Positions 7,148-10,747 of a stretch of 10,747 bases of DNA are shown here, piece by piece. Location of the stretch: positions 1-10,747 of the forward strand of contig JACMIS010000941.1 in the NCBI GenBank assembly GCA_014381035.1, given 5' to 3'. The stretch's first letter is position 1. Each line of letters begins with the position of its first letter. Under the pieces are notes generated by a model. The model was not told where the DNA came from. It ran no database searches and worked only from the letters and a program-made list of their open reading frames with translations. The translations under genes and the position numbers were made by a program. Source of the DNA: Armatimonadota bacterium (lineage in GTDB: Bacteria; Armatimonadota; Armatimonadia; Armatimonadales; Armatimonadaceae).

Positions 7148-9766
7148 CTAATTTCCTTCTCGAAGCCGCGATAGAGTGACGGCTTGAAGCAGTGCCTGAC
7201 CGCGATGCCGATTCGGTTCCTGATCCAGCGTCCACGACACATCCAGCGTTTGCCCCGGTTTGCTTGCTTTGTAGCGCAAGCTGTAGACGGCGGTGAATGC
7301 CCCCGGACTGGGTGCCCAATCGAAACCGGTCCGGTTGCCGTCGAACGTCGTACTGACATATTCCGGCGCGGAACCATCGGAAAGTTTCGCCGTCAGTTTG
7401 CCGCGTGCGCCCTCGATACCGCCGACGTATAGCCTCAGGACTTGCTCGCCGGTATCTGCCGGGGCGGTGAAACGAACCCCTTTACCGACCCCGTTCCACC
7501 AGAGCGCGGAGTATGTTTCGGTTTGCGCGGCGACAGGCGCACCGTTCGTCCAGGACGAGCGGACAGGGAACCCCGGTGTCGCGTCCAGATAGCCCTCCCC
7601 GAAGACCGTGAGCGAACTGATTTTACGACCACCCTCCGCCTTGCGCGTCACGGAATCCTTGCCGTTCAAGCCGAAATGAACCCAGTCTTCCGTGCCCTCG
7701 ACGGATAGGTTCACCGTGTCGGGTTTCGCGGTAGCCGACCCCGCCAGCATTCCGGCAGATTTCGAATCCAGCAGAAGCGAGGCGTCCGCCCGGTTATTCA
7801 TTTTGTCGCCTTCGTTGGGAATCCGGTTGACGTCGTCGAGCAGGCAACTCAACAACACCGACTTCGCATCCGCCGGAACGTCCAGTTTCACCTTCCCGCT
7901 ACGCAACTCGCGGGTTTCCCCCGGCGCGAGTGATGCGCCGTCAATGGACGCGAACGTCGTATATTTTCCGTTGACGTAAAACGTGCCGCTCAGACCGACG
8001 CCGGACGGCAACATACCATCGCCCGCGTTCTTCACCGTCGCTTTGAAGGTTACCGTGTCACCGGGTTTCGGATTCGCGGGTTCGTACCCCACGCTCACAA
8101 TCGCCGGGTCGGGGAACCTCGGCGCGGTCTGTACGACGATATTCTTACGCGGCGACATGTTCCCCGCCGTATCATAGGCTTGAACGGCGTAGGTGTAGCC
8201 CAATCCCGGACGAAGCCATGCCGATTTGTCACGGTATTCGGTTCCGGTGACATTCGCGATAAACCGGTCGTTGCGAAACACGAAATATCCGGAAACATTT
8301 TTCGCCCCGGACGGTGCCTTCCACGACAGTCTCGCGCTATTCTCGGTCGCCGTCCCGGTCACGCTTTCGGGGATCGGCGGCGCGATCTTATCGGCGGACG
8401 GTAGCGGCATTATACGCACGATCATCGGGGCGTCGGGAACCAGAACGTCCAGCGTTTGTCCCGCCATCTTCGCCGTCGAAGACGCGTAACGCGCCCCGTC
8501 GGCAGACTGGGTGAGAATCGTAACCCGCGGATTAACCGCCGACTGCAACCGGAGTTTAACCGGCACGGGCGGCGTGGCGATTTCGCGTTTCGTGTCGTAA
8601 TTGTAGTTCTCCACCTCGTTCCAGATCACCAGCGAATACTCACCACTTCGTTTTTGAAGAAGAAGCGCATGGACGGTCGGCGGTGCGCCCTCCATAGTGA
8701 ATAGCAGCGTCCGCCCCGCTTTAAAGTCGTCGCCGTCCCAGACACGTTTTTGCGGGTTCCATACCCCATCCTTAACGGCGGCGAGAAACCCTTGCATGGC
8801 GAAATAGGAAGGGCGCAACGTTTCCTGGTCCGTTTCCATCAAGCCGTACCCGTCACCGTTCCCGATGGAGTACATGTAGGCTCTCTGGATGCCATGCCGG
8901 AAGTACTCGGCGAACAGCATCGGCAACCGCCGTGCCTGCGCTCGCAACTGCGCTTCTTTCTCGACGCCGCCCTCCGCCGTCACGTTGTAACCGCATTCGG
9001 TCGGTATGAACGGACGAATGACCGCGCCCACCGGATAAACCGTGTTGAACCACGCCACATTGGACAGCAAACTTGAGGACGGAACCCGATAACCCTGATA
9101 CGAGTGCATGTTCGCGTAATCAAAGGAGGTGAACGGCTTGGCTAAACGATAATCGGTAAAGATCGCGGTGTAGGAAATAAGCCCGATGGGGCGTGTTACC
9201 GGATCGCTTTTGAGCACCTTGTAAAAATCATCCGTCCACGCCGCGCCCGCCGCTTCGTCCGTTTTGTCTTTGTACCGGAGGTTTAATTCCTGGGGGATGA
9301 ACTTATTATTGACCTCGTTCGGTCCTTCCAGAAGATCAACCACTCCCGGTTTATACTGCTTCAACAACCCGATAAAATCATCCGGCTTGCCGACCTTGCG
9401 CGGATCGAGGAGTGCCATCAACTGAAGCCCGTGGCGTTCGTACAGACCGTTCATCTGGTCGGGCTGATCGGGGAGCGTCAAATCGCTTTTCAGGTGCCCC
9501 CGGTAGTGCCGAATCCCCAGATCGAGCAGATGCTTCGTGGATTTTTCCCGGCTCTTTACTCCCGCCCCGGCATACGGACCTTCTTTAATGTAGCCTAAAA
9601 ATGGCTCACTGTTTATCCCGACACTGTTGTGGAACGATTCAGCGGCGAACGCAGGCGCGGGCAGGGGACACGCGGGATCGCCACCGGCGTCGCTTTGTGC
9701 CCACGCGGATAAAGACAGCGGTGCGGTAAGGGATAGCAGAAACGCCACACGGTGCAACAGGAACAT
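7148..9766 (-). CDS. Secreted clan GH-A-type glycosidase with Fn3, CARDB and C-terminal beta-rich domains
   Basis: This is an 872-residue exported protein, probably a glycoside hydrolase acting outside the cytoplasm. A signal peptide (MFLLHRVAFLLSLTAPLSLSAWAQ) is followed by a TIM-barrel-like domain (about 44-335). EGPNEVNN carries the Asn-Glu pair typical of clan GH-A (N150, acid/base E151). FDYANMHSYQ provides a conserved-type His (H221), and FIPTECGYN the likely nucleophile E257. A beta-sandwich follows (about 345-455), then an Fn3 domain (about 461-545), a CARDB domain (about 551-665, KPGDTVTFKATVKNAG and IPNEGDKMNN) and a C-terminal module (about 690-872, DWVHFGLNG, ALWWNG, FTAPADTGEQVLRLYVGG) resembling an adhesion or carbohydrate-binding sandwich. 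Family (GH39-like or other) and substrate are unresolved. The ATG at 9766 was preferred over 9859 because it begins the signal peptide and has AAGGAG upstream; 9859 would lie only about 9 bases from the predicted transcript start. It is first in its operon. Confidence 0.85.
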   Translation of the reverse strand: MFLLHRVAFLLSLTAPLSLSAWAQSDAGGDPACPLPAPAFAAESFHNSVGINSEPFLGYIKEGPYAGAGVKSREKSTKHLLDLGIRHYRGHLKSDLTLPDQPDQMNGLYERHGLQLMALLDPRKVGKPDDFIGLLKQYKPGVVDLLEGPNEVNNKFIPQELNLRYKDKTDEAAGAAWTDDFYKVLKSDPVTRPIGLISYTAIFTDYRLAKPFTSFDYANMHSYQGYRVPSSSLLSNVAWFNTVYPVGAVIRPFIPTECGYNVTAEGGVEKEAQLRAQARRLPMLFAEYFRHGIQRAYMYSIGNGDGYGLMETDQETLRPSYFAMQGFLAAVKDGVWNPQKRVWDGDDFKAGRTLLFTMEGAPPTVHALLLQKRSGEYSLVIWNEVENYNYDTKREIATPPVPVKLRLQSAVNPRVTILTQSADGARYASSTAKMAGQTLDVLVPDAPMIVRIMPLPSADKIAPPIPESVTGTATENSARLSWKAPSGAKNVSGYFVFRNDRFIANVTGTEYRDKSAWLRPGLGYTYAVQAYDTAGNMSPRKNIVVQTAPRFPDPAIVSVGYEPANPKPGDTVTFKATVKNAGDGMLPSGVGLSGTFYVNGKYTTFASIDGASLAPGETRELRSGKVKLDVPADAKSVLLSCLLDDVNRIPNEGDKMNNRADASLLLDSKSAGMLAGSATAKPDTVNLSVEGTEDWVHFGLNGKDSVTRKAEGGRKISSLTVFGEGYLDATPGFPVRSSWTNGAPVAAQTETYSALWWNGVGKGVRFTAPADTGEQVLRLYVGGIEGARGKLTAKLSDGSAPEYVSTTFDGNRTGFDWAPSPGAFTAVYSLRYKASKPGQTLDVSWTLDQEPNRHRGQALLQAVTLSRLREGN

Positions 9767-9785
9767 GACAGGATACGGGCTCCTT

Positions 9786-9804
9786 TCACCTATGCGATAG
9801 GTGA
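9786..9804. promoter_or_regulatory. Perfect 19-bp inverted repeat in the glycosidase leader
   Basis: TCACCTAT-GCG-ATAGGTGA has 8-bp arms and a 3-base centre. It lies downstream of the predicted promoter and directly before the AAGGAG ribosome binding site (9780-9785). It could be an operator for a dimeric regulator such as the LacI protein encoded in the same operon, or an mRNA hairpin next to the ribosome binding site. The sequence shows the symmetry; function is inference. Confidence 0.6.
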
Positions 9805-9874
9805 CAGCGGAATCGAAACAACTCTGGAAATTTTGCGTGCCGGTACGCACAAATGACATTCTTTGTCTGACCTG

Positions 9875-9903
9875 ATTGTAGCAGTACTTTATCGGTGCGT
9901 CAA
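9875..9903 (-). promoter_or_regulatory. Sigma70-type promoter for the glycosidase-lacI-pilin-lipoprotein operon
   Basis: The minus strand carries TTGACG (9898-9903) and TACAAT (9875-9880), separated by exactly 17 bp. These match the housekeeping consensus at five of six positions in each box. The predicted transcript start is near 9868, giving a leader of about 100 bases before the ATG at 9766 that contains the 19-bp inverted repeat. Confidence 0.8.
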
Positions 9904-9921
9904 TAGTTTATATAAACTATT
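9902..9921. promoter_or_regulatory. Perfect 20-bp palindrome, candidate operator of the divergent promoter region
   Basis: AATAGTTTATATAAACTATT reads identically on both strands with no mismatch. It overlaps the last two bases of the minus-strand -35 box (9898-9903) and contains TATAAA (9911-9916), a possible -10 box for the plus-strand glycosylase gene. A protein bound here could affect both divergent transcripts. The regulator is unknown. The neighbouring LacI protein is a candidate, although LacI-family sites more often have a central CG. Confidence 0.65.
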
Positions 9922-9956
9922 TCATTTATTTATCTTCATGGGCGATACAATGGCTT

Positions 9957-10747
9957 GTGGATTCTTTACCCCCTCCCCCGCTCACTTTTTCGGGACGAAT
10001 AACCAATCTGCCAGACGAGGAACTCGATTTATCGGCGACACTCCGGAGCGGGCAGTTGTTCCGGTGGAGATTCGACAACGAAAAGGGCGCGTGGCGCGGC
10101 GTTATCGAGGGTAGTTCGGTGTTGCTTCTTGCACGGGGCGACGCCGATGGTTTGTACTGGGAGTTGACCGGCACTCTGCAAACGGCGGCGGACGCCGAGA
10201 TTGCGGTGCGCCGGTTCCTGCGGCTCGGCGAACTGAATCTTGCGGAGTCGGGCGAAGCGTGGGCGTCCGGGGACGGACATTTCGCCGAGGCGTGGGCATC
10301 GCATCCCGGTATTCGCGTACTACGGCAGGACCCGGAGGAGTGTTTCTTCTCGTTTCTGTGCGCGTCGGTCGCGCCGATTGCGCGTATCGGCGCGATGCTG
10401 CAAGCCGTCTCGCGGGAATGCGCGGGTGACGCCTACGGGGCATTCCCGACGCCGGATTGTCTCGCGGAAGCGTCCGAGGAAACGTTCCGCGCCCTCGGCT
10501 TGGGCTTTCGAGCGAAGCGGGTCGCGGAAGCCGCCCGCCGCGTCGCCCGCGATCTGCCGCCCGGCTTCCTCGCGTCGCTCCGAAACGTTTCCCACGACGA
10601 CGCGAAGCGCGAACTGACCACGTTTTTCGGCGTCGGGGAAAAGATCGCCGACTGCGTGTGTCTGTTCGCACTCGACAAGGACGCGGCGATCCCGGTAGAC
10701 ACGCACATATGGCGCATGGCACGTGCCTGGTACCTGCCGGAACTCGC
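9957..10747 (+). CDS. OGG1-like 8-oxoguanine DNA glycosylase/AP lyase (3' end cut by window)
   Basis: This base-excision repair enzyme of the HhH-GPD superfamily is expected to remove 8-oxoguanine and nick the abasic site. The visible 263 residues show the OGG N-terminal domain (LSATLRSGQLFRWRF, 25-39), then QDPEECFFSFLCASVAPIARI (124-144), YGAFPTPDCLA (160-170), LGLGFRAKRV and the helix-hairpin-helix FFGVGEKIADCVCLFALDK. The Schiff-base lysine K229 (GVGEK) and the catalytic aspartate D248 (IPVDTH) are both present. The order and spacing match eukaryotic-type OGG1 rather than MutM/Fpg. The GTG at 9957 is the first standard start codon after the in-frame stop TAG at 9879-9881. No strong ribosome binding site precedes it, so the exact start is uncertain. 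The frame is open through the window edge. Its region is divergent from the glycosidase operon. Confidence 0.9.
   Translation, partial: MDSLPPPPLTFSGRITNLPDEELDLSATLRSGQLFRWRFDNEKGAWRGVIEGSSVLLLARGDADGLYWELTGTLQTAADAEIAVRRFLRLGELNLAESGEAWASGDGHFAEAWASHPGIRVLRQDPEECFFSFLCASVAPIARIGAMLQAVSRECAGDAYGAFPTPDCLAEASEETFRALGLGFRAKRVAEAARRVARDLPPGFLASLRNVSHDDAKRELTTFFGVGEKIADCVCLFALDKDAAIPVDTHIWRMARAWYLPEL

Noticed and set aside
9767..9859. Longer glycosidase start at 9859
   Set aside because: It would put 31 residues before the signal peptide, has no ribosome binding site and lies only about 9 bases from the predicted transcript start.
9863..10114. Plus-strand 83-codon frame starting with ATG in the divergent region
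   Set aside because: It overlaps the OGG1-like gene in another frame, runs through the promoter and palindrome, and shows no conserved motif.

Overview
The window is high-GC bacterial DNA and is mostly protein-coding. It looks like an Armatimonadota genome, possibly a Capsulimonas- or Chthonomonas-type lineage. That placement is inferred from two things: a DUF1559-type prepilin whose N-terminus begins with the [23 protein letters not shown] helix and continues with an [20 protein letters not shown] stretch, and its location next to a LacI-family regulator and a tiny lipoprotein. No rRNA or marker gene is present to prove it.

Positions 67-4441 (minus strand) hold a tight two-gene operon, sucA then odhB/sucB, separated by 4 bp. 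It encodes the E1 and E2 components of the 2-oxoglutarate dehydrogenase complex of the TCA cycle. The E3 gene is not in the window. Positions 1-66 lie downstream of odhB and show no feature I can support. Both proteins are normal in their catalytic domains, but their linkers and the E1 C-terminal tail are encoded by GC-rich inverted repeats. The clearest is a 130-bp element inside the odhB linker, translated in frame. Positions 4442-4674 are the sucA upstream region, and a strong hairpin terminator at 4675-4704 closes the next operon.

Positions 4725-9766 (minus strand) look like one four-gene operon, read right to left: a secreted multidomain clan GH-A-type glycosidase with Fn3, CARDB and a C-terminal beta-rich module; a LacI-family regulator 3 bp further on; a DUF1559 type-II/IV pseudopilin; and a small lipoprotein whose Shine-Dalgarno overlaps the pilin stop codon. 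A near-consensus sigma70 promoter (TTGACG-N17-TACAAT, 9875-9903) precedes the first gene. A perfect 20-bp palindrome abuts and overlaps its -35 box, and a perfect 19-bp inverted repeat sits in the leader just before the ribosome binding site. The arrangement suggests a sugar- or polysaccharide-responsive, self-regulated surface or secretion module.

From 9957 to the right edge (plus strand, truncated by the window) is a divergently transcribed OGG1-like 8-oxoguanine DNA glycosylase/AP lyase with both catalytic residues visible. It shares the palindrome-containing intergenic region with the glycosidase operon.

I did not see a wholly new system. The most unusual signals are the palindromic repeats translated inside TCA-cycle enzyme genes and the operator-like palindromes of the divergent region.
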